DNA of 5,657 nt, from positions 1 through 5,657 of the forward strand of contig CANONE010000130.1 in the NCBI GenBank assembly GCA_947567585.1, read 5' to 3'. The translations under genes were made by a program, and so were the position numbers. Within the stretch, counting starts at the first letter, position 1. Each line of letters opens with the position of its first letter. Below, piece after piece: positions 5,335 to 5,657 of the stretch. This stretch comes from an uncultured Clostridia bacterium (GTDB lineage Bacteria; Bacillota; Clostridia; Oscillospirales; Acutalibacteraceae). The notes under the pieces are model-generated. The model was given only the letters and a program-made list of their open reading frames with translations. It did no database searches and was not told the origin of the DNA.

Positions 5335-5592
5335 TTACATCGAGGCGCTGCTCAGCGCTTCTTGAAGCGCCTCAGCCAGCTGAGCTGGACAAGAGGTCTT
5401 TTTAAAGCCGCACTTTATGTCCTTGCAGCGTTTAATATACTCCTGTACCTTCATGCCCTCGGCCAGAGCCGCCACGCCCTGGGTATTGCCATTACATCCG
5501 CCAGTGAATTTGACGGACTTAATGACGTCCCCCTCTACCTCCACATCAATCATTTTACTGCACACGCCGTGGGGCTTATAATGAATTTCCAT
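5335..5592 (-). CDS. small TSCPD-domain protein (TIGR03905-type, four-Cys family)
   Basis: An 85-residue protein consisting almost wholly of one TSCPD domain, the module also found at the C terminus of adenosylcobalamin-dependent ribonucleotide reductases. Visible features: a beta-rich start (MEIHYKPHGVCSK), FTGGCNGNTQG (29-39), the IKCG segment (59-62), and the signature TSCPAQLAEAL (66-76). The Cys at 11, 33, 61 and 68 match the expected conserved set, and C56 is extra. Oddity: the signature reads TSCPA, not TSCPD. Function is unknown; the Cys pattern suggests metal binding or redox chemistry. The start is the ATG at 5592 with AAAGGAT about 8 nt upstream. The upstream 65 bp to the window edge contain TATAAA and TTGTAA hexamers on the minus strand, but with poor spacing (about 20 bp), so the promoter is not called. 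It converges on the Cys-rich gene and is probably monocistronic. Confidence 0.88.
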   Translation of the reverse strand: MEIHYKPHGVCSKMIDVEVEGDVIKSVKFTGGCNGNTQGVAALAEGMKVQEYIKRCKDIKCGFKKTSCPAQLAEALQEALSSASM

Positions 5593-5657
5593 GTGTCTCC
5601 ATCCTTTCCTCGATATAATCCTTCATTTATAAACCCCTGCACTCATTGTTTTTACAA

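Noticed and set aside
1..5657. CRISPR arrays, tRNA or rRNA genes, transposase genes, riboswitches
   Set aside because: I looked for regular spaced repeats, cloverleaf patterns, transposase motifs and known riboswitch cores on both strands and saw none.

Overview
The window carries the heat-shock and protein quality-control operon ctsR-mcsA-mcsB-clpC, on the minus strand and read from right to left. It is followed on the right by a small cysteine-rich membrane-type protein gene on the plus strand and by a TSCPD-domain gene on the minus strand. The class III heat-shock operon, purine-rich Shine-Dalgarno sites (AAGGAGG type) and a perfect CtsR operator point to a Firmicute. The G+C-rich coding sequence, the Cys-rich mini-protein and the four-Cys TSCPD protein suggest a gut-type member of the Clostridia, perhaps Oscillospiraceae or a relative. 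That placement is inference.

Layout. Bases 1-130 hold at most the last 22 codons of a plus-strand gene. A strong hairpin at 131-168 then ends transcription, probably from both sides. clpC (167-2599), mcsB (2676-3722), mcsA (3715-4224) and ctsR (4383-4835) follow. mcsA and mcsB overlap by 8 bp. The ctsR-mcsA gap is AT-rich and carries two palindromes that look like an inserted dispersed repeat. At 4856-4920 lies the operon's control region: a sigma-A-type promoter bracketed by two perfect CtsR operators in opposite orientation. The 46-codon cysteine-rich gene (5072-5212) is divergent from the operon and converges on the TSCPD gene (5335-5592), with a bidirectional terminator between them.

How the genes work together (established for Bacillus and Geobacillus homologues, inferred here). 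CtsR represses its own operon at the RGTCAAA repeats. On heat or protein stress McsB, activated by McsA, phosphorylates arginines on CtsR and on damaged proteins. ClpC recognises the phosphoarginine marks and feeds the substrates to ClpP, which is not in this window. The key sequence elements of this circuit are all visible: the CtsR wing arginine, the McsB phosphoarginine-pocket motif, the four McsA zinc-type Cys pairs, and the ClpC M-domain and ClpP loop. One McsB active-site position (Glu to Gln in GEGSxA) differs from B. subtilis and deserves a check.

Nothing in the window amounts to a clearly new multi-gene system. The least explained items are the Cys-rich membrane mini-protein, the inverted CtsR operator pair facing it, and the palindromic insertion inside the operon.
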